Below are positions 9,993 to 18,646 of a stretch of 64,000 nt of DNA, piece after piece (the first letter of the stretch is position 1; each line of letters begins with the position of its first letter). The notes beneath the pieces are model-generated. The model worked only from the letters and a program-made list of their open reading frames with translations. It did no database searches and had not been told where the DNA came from. The stretch is from positions 278,617-342,616 of the forward strand of contig NZ_HE997183.1 in assembly GCF_000312445.1 (NCBI RefSeq), written 5' to 3'. This DNA is from Phocaeicola abscessus CCUG 55929. GTDB lineage: Bacteria > Bacteroidota > Bacteroidia > Bacteroidales > Bacteroidaceae. Both the position numbers and the translations under genes were made by a program.

Positions 9993-10886
9993 ATAAAAAA
10001 ACTCATTGTTCTTACCGGACCTACGGCGGTGGGAAAGACCGAACTGAGCCTCGCCCTCGCCGAACATTTTCAGACCGAGATTATCGCTGCCGATTCCCGA
10101 CAGATTTATAAGGAGTTGAAGATCGGAACGGCTGCACCCACCGCAGAACAATTAGCGAGCATAAAGCACCATTTCGTCGGTACATTGGAATTGACCGACT
10201 ATTACAGCGCCGCCCGATACGAAGAAGAGGTGCTGCAATTGCTCGAAAGGCTCTTTCAAACGAAAGATACGGTGCTGCTCACGGGAGGCTCCATGATGTA
10301 TATCGATGCCGTTTGCAAAGGTATCGACGAAATACCCTCGGTAGACGGGGATACCCGCCGGATGATGACGAAGAAATACCAGCAAGAAGGGCTCGAGAAA
10401 CTTTGCGAGACATTGAAACTTCTCGATCCCATCCATTACGAAAGAGTAGATCGGAAAAATCCGAAACGGGTGATTCATGCCCTGGAAATCTGCTACATGA
10501 CGGGCAGGCCATATTCCTCCTTTCTCACCGGCGCCACCAAACAACGCCCTTTCCGCATTATAAAAGCAGGCCTCGAAAGAGAACGGGGGGAATTGTTCGA
10601 ACGCATCCATCGACGGGTCGACCGAATGATCGCCCAAGGACTGTTGAACGAAGTCCGTCGGATGTATCCTTATAAAGACCTGAATTCCCTGAATACCGTT
10701 GGTTATAAAGAACTCTTCGCCTATTTGGACGGTACCTGGACCTGGGAAACCGCCATTGAAAAAATGAAACGAAATACCCGCATCTACGCCAAAAAACAAA
10801 TGACCTGGCTTAAGCGGGACGCCCATATACGCTGGTTTCACCCCGATCAGCAAAAAGAAATAACAGACTATTTTTCTTCTCCTTGA
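9993..10886 (+). CDS. miaA: tRNA dimethylallyltransferase, with a non-standard (ATA) or read-through start
   Basis: The enzyme adds the dimethylallyl group to A37 of tRNAs that read UNN codons. The P-loop GPTAVGKTE opens the protein, followed by the substrate loop [25 protein letters not shown] and [17 protein letters not shown]. Between the upstream in-frame TAA (9978-9980) and the P-loop there is no ATG, GTG or TTG. The only GTG (10029) lies inside the P-loop and would destroy it. Reading from ATA at 9993 gives [16 protein letters not shown], the normal N-terminus with ATA in the start position, for 297 residues. Alternatives are ATT at 10005, read-through of the preceding stop, or an ATG-to-ATA change or sequencing error. 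Confidence 0.85.
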   Translation: MKKLIVLTGPTAVGKTELSLALAEHFQTEIIAADSRQIYKELKIGTAAPTAEQLASIKHHFVGTLELTDYYSAARYEEEVLQLLERLFQTKDTVLLTGGSMMYIDAVCKGIDEIPSVDGDTRRMMTKKYQQEGLEKLCETLKLLDPIHYERVDRKNPKRVIHALEICYMTGRPYSSFLTGATKQRPFRIIKAGLERERGELFERIHRRVDRMIAQGLLNEVRRMYPYKDLNSLNTVGYKELFAYLDGTWTWETAIEKMKRNTRIYAKKQMTWLKRDAHIRWFHPDQQKEITDYFSSP

Positions 10887-10909
10887 AAAACTTCGGTCTC
10901 ATTTCCAAC

Positions 10910-11480
10910 GAAGAATAAAGCCGATCCGGATACGTCCCATAACGTAGCCGGATACGTCCCACAACGTGTCTGGATACGTCCCATAACGTAGCTGGATACG
11001 TCCGCAACGTAGCCGGATACGTCCCGAACCCCGTCGGCGAGGTTGTTTATCCCGTCGGATAGGTTGTACAACCTATCCGGATACGTTCGGAACGTCAAAT
11101 TCGAGGTTATCCCACATATCCGGCGAGGTCCGGAACGTCAAATTTGAGGTTATCCCACGTATCCGGCGAGGTCCGGAACGTAGACGGCGGGGTCCGGAAC
11201 GTAGACGGCGGGGTCCGGAACGTAGCTGGATACGTCCCGAATCCCGTCGGCGAGGTTGTTTATCCCGTCGGATAGGTTGTACAACCTATCCGGATACGTT
11301 CGGAACGTCAAATTCGAGGTTATCCCACGTATCCGGCAGGGTCCGGAACGTCAAATTTGAGGTTATCCGACGTGTCCGGCGAGGTCCGGGACGTAGACGG
11401 CGGGGTCCGGAACGTAGACGACGGGTTATCCGACGTGTCCGGCGAGGTCCGGAACGTAGACGGCAGGGGCTTTTTACTTT
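10910..11480. repeat. Intergenic repeat island, family A (21-22 bp units and a 213 bp duplication)
   Basis: The 0.7 kb between convergent miaA and the BlaR1-like gene is almost entirely repeats. It opens with five 21-22 bp units sharing GGATACGTCC (cores at 10928, 10950, 10972, 10994, 11015). Units of GTCCGGAACGTAGACGGCG follow at 11171, 11192 and 11213, spaced 21 bp. A segment starting at 11031 recurs at 11244, that is 213 bp later, nearly unchanged for over 120 bp. A perfect 24 bp palindrome sits in each copy (11056-11079 and 11269-11292). Short reading frames on both strands follow from the repeats and show no recognisable protein. Confidence 0.85.
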
Positions 11481-11566
11481 CGGCATTCTCAGACGTACCG
11501 AAAGTTAAACGGAGACGCCTTTTCGACAGGTCCCCGTTCGGTTCCTGCGCTAAAATTCAAGAGAAT

Positions 11567-11595
11567 ACGGATTATCCCGTCTCATCCGTTTTTTC
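11567..11595 (+). terminator. Rho-independent-type terminator, end of the miaA/repeat transcript
   Basis: ACGGAT (11567-11572) pairs with ATCCGT (11584-11589) across an 11 nt loop and is followed by five more T residues. The stem is short. It sits just before the 3' end of the convergent BlaR1-like gene. Confidence 0.45.
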
Positions 11596-11596
11596 A

Positions 11597-12892
11597 TTAC
11601 AATTTAAAAATCACGGGCAACGCATATTTCACCCTGACGACCTGTCCCCGTTGTCGGCCGGGCTTCCACTTCGGCATGGCGGAGACCACCCGCACCGCTT
11701 CGGCATCCAAGTCCGGATCCACGCTGCGGACTACCTTCACCTCCGAAAGGCTGCCGTCTTTTTCCACGGTGCACTGTATAACGACACGTCCCTGTTTGCG
11801 GGCTTTTTGGGCCGACACGGGATACTTGAGATTCGTTGACATGAACTTGAAGAGCTCTTCCATACCTCCGGGAAATTCGGGCATCTCTTCCACTACCTGA
11901 AAGACCACGTCGGTATCTTTCTTCGCTTCGACAATTTTAGCACTTTCCGTTTGGACAAACTCGGATAATTCCATAACTTTGCTGCTGGAAATTTCATTCA
12001 ACTCGGACGAAACTTCCGGGCGGGCAAAAGCAGCGACAGCAATTGCTGCCAACGGAAGTACATACACGTACTTCAGTCGCGCCCACGCGTTCGATCTTTT
12101 TTTACACATCATAGTAATTCGTTTTTTAAGTGAACTGTGATTGAAGCTGTTGGCCATCGAATAGAGCCGTGTGCCAACAGCTTTTTTTATTAATAACAAC
12201 TGATAATTCTTGGCGTCGATTCCCCGTTTGAGCACCGCTTCGTCCGCTTCGTACTCGTGAATGTTCTGCAATTCCCGTTTCAACAGCCATATCGCCGGAT
12301 TGAACCATTGCAGTATCATGCAGATATCGACAAACAGGATATCATAAGAATGCTTCTTGCGAATGTGCGCCTTCTCATGAGCCAGAATGGCCGGTGCATG
12401 CTCTTCGTAATCTCTCCTCGAAACGACCATGTAATTCATCCAGCTGAAAGGAGCTATTTCTCCCTCATAAACGAGGATCTTCACGCCGTCTTCCCCTCTC
12501 ACGCACGCGCCCCGATGCAGCAGACGATACATCCGATGCATGGACCAGCCTTGCCGAACGGCGAAAAAGAGCGCTCCCAGCACATACACGGACAATATCA
12601 GACCCTGCCGGCGGAAAGCCGGCACCGCAGCTGCTGCCGCCTCTACGTCCACGGACGAATACTCCATAAACCTTTCCAAGGAAGTGAACGAACGGCTTAT
12701 CTCGGTGGAATAATGGGCGGTCAACTCGACACAAGGCACGATAAACGACACCGCAACGATGCCCAACAAGGCGAAACGGTTGAACCGATGGAAGGTTTCC
12801 CTGCTCAATAACAGCTTGTAAAACAAATAAAACGCCGCCAGACAGACTGCCGCTTTCAGTATGTATACGAAAAATGCTCCCATAGCCGTCAC
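11597..12892 (-). CDS. BlaR1/M56-family membrane metallopeptidase with C-terminal TonB-like domain
   Basis: The product has 431 residues. N-terminal membrane helices lie at about 5-28 and 38-56, with another near 98-112. The M56 protease motif HEKAH is at residues 172-176, and the likely third zinc ligand is in EYEADEAV (about 213-220). A further helix near 275-292 is followed by a linker. Residues of about 340-431 are a TonB C-terminal-type domain (FPGGMEELFKFM, KYPVSAQKARKQGRV). BlaR1/MecR1 proteins sense a signal and cleave the BlaI-type repressor; the TonB-like domain replaces a penicillin-binding sensor domain, so a beta-lactam role should not be assumed. Start is GTG at 12892 in GTGA overlap with the repressor stop, or ATG at 12883. 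Confidence 0.85.
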   Translation of the reverse strand: MTAMGAFFVYILKAAVCLAAFYLFYKLLLSRETFHRFNRFALLGIVAVSFIVPCVELTAHYSTEISRSFTSLERFMEYSSVDVEAAAAAVPAFRRQGLILSVYVLGALFFAVRQGWSMHRMYRLLHRGACVRGEDGVKILVYEGEIAPFSWMNYMVVSRRDYEEHAPAILAHEKAHIRKKHSYDILFVDICMILQWFNPAIWLLKRELQNIHEYEADEAVLKRGIDAKNYQLLLIKKAVGTRLYSMANSFNHSSLKKRITMMCKKRSNAWARLKYVYVLPLAAIAVAAFARPEVSSELNEISSSKVMELSEFVQTESAKIVEAKKDTDVVFQVVEEMPEFPGGMEELFKFMSTNLKYPVSAQKARKQGRVVIQCTVEKDGSLSEVKVVRSVDPDLDAEAVRVVSAMPKWKPGRQRGQVVRVKYALPVIFKL

Positions 12893-13257
12893 TTTTCTCC
12901 GTTCGACTCTTCCACTTCCCGTATCAACCGTTTCAAATCGTCTATCGAAAGCGCTTCCTCCTTGACCAGGGACGAGACGGCCCCCAGATACGAATTATTG
13001 AAGTACTTGAGAATCACGTTCTTCAACGTACCTTTCTGGAACTCGTCCCGCGTGATAGCTACTTCGTACAAGTAGGTATTGCCATACGTTTTATGCGTCA
13101 GGAATCCTTTCTCGTCCAATCCGCGAACAACGGTAGAAACCGTATTCACGTGGGGCTTCGGATCGGGATACCACTCGAGCAGATCCTTTACGAACATCGA
13201 ACCTTTCTCCCAAAAAAAGTTCATTGCCTCCTCTTCTTTTGCTGTTAACGATTTCAT
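12889..13257 (-). CDS. BlaI/MecI-family transcriptional repressor
   Basis: The product has 122 residues, the usual BlaI length, starting at the ATG at 13257 (MKSLTAKEEEAMNFF). The winged helix covers about residues 5-75, with the recognition region NTVSTVVRGLDEKGFLTHK. The C-terminal part forms the dimer helices. These repressors bind dyad operators as dimers and are inactivated by the partner M56 protease, encoded directly downstream with a 4 bp overlap. The frame stays open further upstream, but that extension runs through the AT-rich promoter and into the end of hemW and is not credible as protein. Confidence 0.9.
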   Translation of the reverse strand: MKSLTAKEEEAMNFFWEKGSMFVKDLLEWYPDPKPHVNTVSTVVRGLDEKGFLTHKTYGNTYLYEVAITRDEFQKGTLKNVILKYFNNSYLGAVSSLVKEEALSIDDLKRLIREVEESNGEK

Positions 13258-13280
13258 GGTGACATCTATTTCTGCCACAA

Positions 13281-13333
13281 ATAAACTATAAGTTTTAGTT
13301 ATATCACTAATTATTTTAGTTAATAAACTATAA
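13281..13333 (-). promoter_or_regulatory. Probable promoter/operator of the blaI-blaR1-like pair
   Basis: This AT-rich stretch lies between hemW and the repressor gene. A dyad TTAGT-N6-ACTAA sits at 13295-13310. ATAAACTATAA occurs twice (13281-13291 and 13323-13333) and TTTTAGTTA twice (13293-13301 and 13314-13322, 21 bp apart). BlaI-type repressors autoregulate through such dyads; the exact site here is inference. Confidence 0.45.
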
Positions 13334-13349
13334 AAGGTAATTATTCCGG

Positions 13350-14483
13350 TCAAACCTTCATCCACAGCAAATCGCTCATAATCCCGTCGGAAACGAAGAG
13401 CCCATCGCGGGTAAGATGCAGCGCGCCGTCCGTAACGGCCAATACCTGTCGCCCGATATGAGGCTCGGCCATTTCCAGGCAGTACCGGTAAAGCGCCTCT
13501 CCGAAGGTTTCGCGCAATCGTTTCAGATCCATTCCCCATCGGGTTCGGAGGGCGGTAACGACATAATCGTTATAGCGGGTACAGAGGTCGAGTGCTTCGC
13601 GTTCGAAGTTCAGCTCTCCCTCCTCCGTCCCCTTTATATAGGCGTCAATGGAAGCCACATTCCACTGGCGCGAAATGCCGTCGAAGGAATGAGCCGCCGC
13701 GCCGCAACCAAGGTAATGCTCGCCCGTCCAATAACCCGAATTATGCCGCGATTCATAGCCCGGAAGACAGAAATTGGAGATTTCGTAATGCTCATATCCA
13801 GCCTCACCCAATCGATCCAAGAGCATTTCGAAGAGCCTCACGCTGAGTTCCTCCGGAATTTCTTCCGCCCGGCACCGTTCCCGAAGTTTCCACAGCGGAG
13901 TCCCTTGCTCATAAATCAGATGATAGGCCGAAAGATGTTCCGGTCTCAACGCGACGGCACGCTGCAAATCGTTCGCCCATTGTGCCTCCGTTTCCTGAGG
14001 TAAACCGTACATCAAATCGATGCTGATACGCTCGAAACCGATCTCCCTGCACGTTCGATAAGCCTCGACAGCCTGAGAAGCGGTATGACGCCGACGAAGC
14101 CATCGCAGCATCGACTCGTCGAAAGTCTGAATACCCATGCTCAACCGGTTGAACGGAAGCCTCCGGAGCATGGCCGCATAATCCCGCGTCAAATCGTCGG
14201 GATTGCACTCGATGGTTATCTCGGCATCCGGAACCACTGCATATACCTTATATATAGTATTCAACACGCGCGAGAGCTGCTCCTCGTCCAATTGCGAGGG
14301 CGTCCCTCCGCCGAAATAGATCGTTTCGACGGGCTCGGAGCGCAGATACTCTTTCCTTCGCTCCAGCTCCTTACAGAGAGCTTCCGCATAGGCCGTTTTC
14401 TTTTCGTGCTGCGTCGTCGAATAAAAGTCGCAGTACGTACATCTGCGCGCACAAAAGGGAATATGTAGATAAATGCCTGCCAT
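13350..14483 (-). CDS. hemW: HemW-type radical SAM heme chaperone
   Basis: The product has 377 residues. The radical SAM cluster motif is at Cys11, Cys15 and Cys18 (FCARRCTYCDF), followed by the SAM-binding GGGTPS. HNSGYW matches the HNxxYW motif that separates HemW from true coproporphyrinogen oxidase HemN; HemN also has a longer N-terminus with a further Cys, absent here. HemW binds heme and is thought to hand it to target proteins. The ATG at 14483 is preferred over the upstream TTG at 14492 because the promoter element at 14501-14508 leaves only a very short leader. Confidence 0.9.
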   Translation of the reverse strand: MAGIYLHIPFCARRCTYCDFYSTTQHEKKTAYAEALCKELERRKEYLRSEPVETIYFGGGTPSQLDEEQLSRVLNTIYKVYAVVPDAEITIECNPDDLTRDYAAMLRRLPFNRLSMGIQTFDESMLRWLRRRHTASQAVEAYRTCREIGFERISIDLMYGLPQETEAQWANDLQRAVALRPEHLSAYHLIYEQGTPLWKLRERCRAEEIPEELSVRLFEMLLDRLGEAGYEHYEISNFCLPGYESRHNSGYWTGEHYLGCGAAAHSFDGISRQWNVASIDAYIKGTEEGELNFEREALDLCTRYNDYVVTALRTRWGMDLKRLRETFGEALYRYCLEMAEPHIGRQVLAVTDGALHLTRDGLFVSDGIMSDLLWMKV

Positions 14484-14500
14484 CGTTTCCAATTTTGCGA

Positions 14501-14508
14501 CAAATTTA
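14501..14508 (-). promoter_or_regulatory. -7 promoter element of hemW
   Basis: The minus strand reads TAAATTTG, matching TAnnTTTG, 17 bp before the hemW ATG. The 267 bp between hemW and the divergent EF-G-like gene shows no other clear signal. Confidence 0.55.
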
Positions 14509-14759
14509 TAAAAATCGCCGTCCTACTTTTAGAACCGTACATACTTTCTTTTCAAAACCGATAGCGCCTCTGCCAAAACCGACAGCACTTCTCGTTCGAA
14601 AGCAGATGATCGATAACGGTTTTTCCGAACCAAAACGACTTTCTATTTAAAAATACACTCGTTTCGTTGGGAATATAAATATTATTTCCTAATTTGCGAG
14701 CCGCTTTTTAAACGGGATGCGAACCATACCCGATAAATCATATTTAAACCATAGATATC

Positions 14760-16919
14760 ATGAAAATTTATCAGACGAACGAAATCAAAAACATTGCCCT
14801 CTTAGGCAATCACGGATCGGGAAAGACCACCCTCACAGAAGCATTGCTCTATGAGAGTGGCGTGATAAAACGTCGCGGAAGCGTCGAATCGAAAAATACC
14901 GTCAGCGATTATTTCCCTGTCGAACAGGAATACGGCTATTCCGTCTTCTCAACCGTTTTCCATTGCGAATGGAACAATAAGAAATTAAATATTATCGACT
15001 GTCCGGGAAGCGACGACTTCGTTGGGGCGGCCATTACCGCACTGAATGTAACGGATGCCGCCGTACTGCTGTTGAACGGACAGTACGGTCCCGAGGTGGG
15101 AACGCAAAACCATTTCCGCTATACGGAACGGCTGAACAAGCCGGTCATCTTCCTGGTCAATCAGTTAGACAACGATAAGTGCGACTACGACCAAGTATTG
15201 GAACAGCTGAAAACAAGCTACGGCCCCGGCATCGTACCGATTCAATATCCCCTTCAGACAGGGCCCGATTTTCATGAACTCATCGACGTTCTACTGATGA
15301 AGAAATATTCGTGGAAACCGGAGGGCGGCGCTCCCATCATCGAAGAGATCCCCGCTTCGGAAATGGAGAAGGCGACCGCATGGCATAAGACCCTGGTCGA
15401 GGCCGCCGCCGAACACGACGAATCGTTGATGGAGAAGTTCTTCGAATCCGAAGAGCTGACGGAAGACGAACTGCGCGAAGGCATCCGCAAAGGCTTGATC
15501 AGCCGTGGCATGTTCCCCGTATTCTGCGTCTGCGCCAAAAAAGACATGGGCGTCCGCCGGTTGATGGAATTCTTAGGAAACGTCGTTCCCTTCGTTTCGG
15601 ACATGCCGCTGGTAACCAACACCAAAGGCGAGGCCGTAGCACCCGACTCGAACGGGCCGACTTCTCTCTACTTTTTCAAAACGGGTATCGAACCCCACAT
15701 CGGCGGCGTACAGTATTTCAAGGTGATGAGCGGAACGATCAAGGAGGGAGCCGACTTGGAGAATACGGATCGGAGTTCGAAGGAACGCATCGCGCAACTG
15801 TTCGTCTGCGCAGGCGCCACTCGCATCCCCGTGCCCGAATTGCATGCCGGCGACATCGGTTGCACCGTCAAGCTGAAAGATGTAAAGACAGGCAATACCC
15901 TCAATGAAAAAGGATGCAATTACCAGTTCGATTTTATCAAATACCCCAACTCCAAATACTCCCGCGCAATCAAACCGACCAACGAGGCGGATATGGAAAA
16001 GATGATGATGGCGCTGAACAAGATGCGCGAAGAAGATCCGACATGGGTGGTCGAACAGTCGAAAGAACTGCGTCAAACCATCGTTCACGGGCAGGGAGAA
16101 TTTCACCTGCGCACATTGAAATGGCGTCTCGAAAATAACGAAAGCATCTCGGCCGAATATGTGGAGCCGCGCATCCCCTATCGCGAAACGATTACGAAAA
16201 TAGCGCGAGCGGATTACCGGCATAAGAAACAGTCGGGAGGCGCAGGGCAATTCGGCGAAGTCCACCTGATCGTAGAACCGTACGCCGAGGGCATGCCCGA
16301 TCCCACCCTCTACAAATTCAACGGGCAAGAGTTCAAAACTGCCGTAAAAAACAAAGAGGAAATCCCGTTGGAATGGGGCGGCAAATTGATTTTCATCAAC
16401 AGTGTCGTGGGTGGTGCCATCGACTCTCGCTTCATGCCCGCCATCCTCAAGGGAATCATGAGCCGTATGGAACAGGGCCCGCTGACCGGTTCTTATGCCC
16501 GCGACGTTCGAGTAATCGTTTACGACGGCAAGATGCATCCGGTCGATTCGAACGAAATCTCATTCATGCTGGCAGGTCGCCATGCTTTCAGCAATGCCTT
16601 CAAGAATGCCGGGCCGAAGATTCTGGAACCTATTTACGATGTCGAAGTCTTCGTTCCAAATGAATACATGGGAGACGTCATGGGCGACCTGCAAGGTCGT
16701 CGTGGCATGATTATGGGTATGAGCAGCGAAAAAGGCTATCAAAAATTGGTTGCGAAAGTCCCGTTAAAGGAAATGTCGTCTTATTCCACTTCCTTAAGTT
16801 CATTGACGGGCGGACGCGCTTCCTTTACGATGAAATTCTCAAGTTACGAACTCGTTCCCGGCGAGATTCAGGATCATCTGATTAAAGAATTCGAAGCTCA
16901 GGAAGAGAAAGAAGAATAA
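14760..16919 (+). CDS. Elongation factor G-like translational GTPase (EF-G paralogue)
   Basis: The product has 719 residues with the five-domain EF-G layout. GTPase motifs are GNHGSGKTT at residues 16-24 (G1), DCPGSDDF (G3) and NQLD (G4, in place of the usual NKxD). Domain IV follows at about 480-600 (SGGAGQFGEVHL) and the C-terminal domain V contains the GDVMGDLQGRRGMIMGM block. The divergent G4 and G1 set it apart from the main FusA, so it is probably a secondary EF-G of the kind found beside rprX in Bacteroides. Whether it translocates, recycles ribosomes or does something else cannot be read from sequence. Confidence 0.85.
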   Translation: MKIYQTNEIKNIALLGNHGSGKTTLTEALLYESGVIKRRGSVESKNTVSDYFPVEQEYGYSVFSTVFHCEWNNKKLNIIDCPGSDDFVGAAITALNVTDAAVLLLNGQYGPEVGTQNHFRYTERLNKPVIFLVNQLDNDKCDYDQVLEQLKTSYGPGIVPIQYPLQTGPDFHELIDVLLMKKYSWKPEGGAPIIEEIPASEMEKATAWHKTLVEAAAEHDESLMEKFFESEELTEDELREGIRKGLISRGMFPVFCVCAKKDMGVRRLMEFLGNVVPFVSDMPLVTNTKGEAVAPDSNGPTSLYFFKTGIEPHIGGVQYFKVMSGTIKEGADLENTDRSSKERIAQLFVCAGATRIPVPELHAGDIGCTVKLKDVKTGNTLNEKGCNYQFDFIKYPNSKYSRAIKPTNEADMEKMMMALNKMREEDPTWVVEQSKELRQTIVHGQGEFHLRTLKWRLENNESISAEYVEPRIPYRETITKIARADYRHKKQSGGAGQFGEVHLIVEPYAEGMPDPTLYKFNGQEFKTAVKNKEEIPLEWGGKLIFINSVVGGAIDSRFMPAILKGIMSRMEQGPLTGSYARDVRVIVYDGKMHPVDSNEISFMLAGRHAFSNAFKNAGPKILEPIYDVEVFVPNEYMGDVMGDLQGRRGMIMGMSSEKGYQKLVAKVPLKEMSSYSTSLSSLTGGRASFTMKFSSYELVPGEIQDHLIKEFEAQEEKEE

Positions 16920-16947
16920 GTTCTAATTGCAACGACTTGTATGCAGA

Positions 16948-16976
16948 GAGGGGCAGGCGTAAGAAACCAGCCCCTC
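16948..16976 (+). terminator. Terminator-like hairpin after the EF-G-like gene
   Basis: GAGGGGC (16948-16954) pairs with GCCCCTC (16970-16976) across a 15 nt loop and is followed by GTTTAATT. It lies 28 bp after the stop codon. Confidence 0.65.
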
Positions 16977-17079
16977 GTTTAATTAACGAATTAACAATCA
17001 AAAAACTTTATTTCGTTAAATTACAAGAAATAATTAGGATTTTTATAGAAATAATTTAGCATAATGGAAGTAACAATGG

Positions 17080-17087
17080 TACCTTTG
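17080..17087 (+). promoter_or_regulatory. -7 promoter element of rprXY, giving a leaderless transcript
   Basis: TACCTTTG matches TAnnTTTG. Only four bases (CTTC) separate it from the ATG at 17092, so the predicted transcript starts at or next to the first base of the start codon. Confidence 0.6.
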
Positions 17088-17091
17088 CTTC

Positions 17092-18645
17092 ATGAAAAAA
17101 TCAACCATTTTAATATTAGGCATTGTAATGGGGCTCTCTTTCCTCGTACTGCTTTACCTACAAGTAAGCTACATCGAGGAAATAGTGAGAATGCGTCAGG
17201 AACAATTCGAAGAGTCTGTCAAACGCAGTTTGGCCCAGGCCTGCAAGAATATTGAATTGGTTGAGACCAAAAAATACTTGGAAGCCGATGTGGATGCGAC
17301 CGAACGGGCGGCGCGCCTGTCGAAAATCATCAACGATTCCGTAGCCAAAGATACGACCACCATCCACCGTCAATATTTAGTATCGACGAACGACGGCTTA
17401 GGCGGCATTTCTTCTTTCGAGTTCAATATCATTACCAACCGACCTTCCATGATCCCGAAGGCTATCATTTCGACGGGAAAAAATATCCCTCAGACCTCGA
17501 AAACGTTGCAGGATATCCTGAAAGAACGATATGTCTATCAACGGGCGCTACTGGACGAAGTCATATACAATATCCTGTATACGGCAAGCAATAAACCCTT
17601 GAACAAACGAATCAACTTCGGACAGCTGGACTCTTTCCTGAAGACGGAATTGCTGAATAACGGCATCGATATATTATACCATTTCACCGTTACCGACCGC
17701 GACGGTCAAGAAGTATATCGTTGCCTGGATTATACCAACGAAGGCAGCCGGAACACGTTCACCCAAGAACTATTCAAGAATGACCCGCCGGCGAGAATAG
17801 GCTTCGTCAACATTCATTTCCCCGATTTGGACAGATACATCTTCCGATCGGTGAAATTCATGATCCCCTCTATCATCTTTACCGTCGTGCTATTGATCAC
17901 TTTCATCTTTACCATCTATATCATCTTCCGACAGAAAAAACTGACGGAGATAAAGAACGATTTCATCAACAACATGACGCATGAATTCAAAACCCCGATA
18001 TCGACCATTTCGTTAGCCGCACAGATGTTACAGGATACGGAAATAGGCAAGTCGCCGGCCATGTTTAAACATATTTCAGGCGTGATCAACGACGAGACGA
18101 AACGACTGCGTTTCCAAGTCGAGAAAGTATTGCAGATGTCGATGTTCGAACGTCAGAAAGCCGTACTGAAAAAGAAAGAACTCGATGCCAACAAACTGAT
18201 CGAAGGGGTGGTCAATACCTTTACCTTAAAGGTAGAGAAATATAACGGGGCAATTGCGACGAATCTGGCAGCGACGAATCCTTATATCTTCGTAGACGAG
18301 ATGCATTTTACCAATGTCATATTCAATTTGTTGGACAACGCCGTCAAATACCGCAATCCGGATCGCAACCTGCAACTGAACATCCGTACATGGGACGAAT
18401 CGAACAAGCTATATATCTCCATACAGGACAATGGCATCGGCGTAAAGAAAGAAAACCTGAAGAAGATATTCGATAAATTCTATCGGGTTCACACGGGCAA
18501 TCTGCACGATGTAAAAGGATTCGGCTTAGGGCTGGCCTATGTTCAGAAAATTATCAAAGATCACGACGGAACCATCCGTACGGAAAGCGAATTGGGAGTA
18601 GGAACAAAATTCATCATAGTAATACCTTTATTAAAAAATGAATAA
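17092..18645 (+). CDS. rprX: Sensor histidine kinase RprX
   Basis: The product has 517 residues, close to the length reported for Bacteroides fragilis RprX. A membrane helix at about 6-26 and another at about 260-284 enclose a periplasmic sensor region of about 230 residues. The H-box is NMTHEFKTPIS near residue 298, with the phosphorylated His. The ATP-binding domain shows an N-box (LLDNAVKYRN), G1 (DNGIGV) and G2 (GFGLGLAYVQKI). It pairs with the RprY response regulator directly downstream; the two reading frames nearly touch. The signal sensed is unknown. The EF-G-like gene upstream has its own terminator, so rprXY is a separate transcript. Confidence 0.9.
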   Translation: MKKSTILILGIVMGLSFLVLLYLQVSYIEEIVRMRQEQFEESVKRSLAQACKNIELVETKKYLEADVDATERAARLSKIINDSVAKDTTTIHRQYLVSTNDGLGGISSFEFNIITNRPSMIPKAIISTGKNIPQTSKTLQDILKERYVYQRALLDEVIYNILYTASNKPLNKRINFGQLDSFLKTELLNNGIDILYHFTVTDRDGQEVYRCLDYTNEGSRNTFTQELFKNDPPARIGFVNIHFPDLDRYIFRSVKFMIPSIIFTVVLLITFIFTIYIIFRQKKLTEIKNDFINNMTHEFKTPISTISLAAQMLQDTEIGKSPAMFKHISGVINDETKRLRFQVEKVLQMSMFERQKAVLKKKELDANKLIEGVVNTFTLKVEKYNGAIATNLAATNPYIFVDEMHFTNVIFNLLDNAVKYRNPDRNLQLNIRTWDESNKLYISIQDNGIGVKKENLKKIFDKFYRVHTGNLHDVKGFGLGLAYVQKIIKDHDGTIRTESELGVGTKFIIVIPLLKNE

Positions 18646-18646
18646 T

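Noticed and set aside
10810-11486. Several reading frames on both strands in the family A island
   Set aside because: They encode only low-complexity repeats, differ by frame, and match no protein family; they arise from the DNA repeats.
11357-11839. 160-codon plus-strand frame running from the repeats into the end of the BlaR1-like gene
   Set aside because: Half is repeat and half is antisense to the TonB-like domain.
11597-13257. Beta-lactam resistance locus
   Set aside because: BlaI/BlaR1 homologues alone are not resistance genes, and the sensor domain is TonB-like with no beta-lactamase nearby.
12889-13539. Longer 216-residue version of the BlaI-like repressor
   Set aside because: The extra N-terminal part runs through the AT-rich promoter/operator and antisense to nothing conserved; the ATG at 13257 gives the family length.
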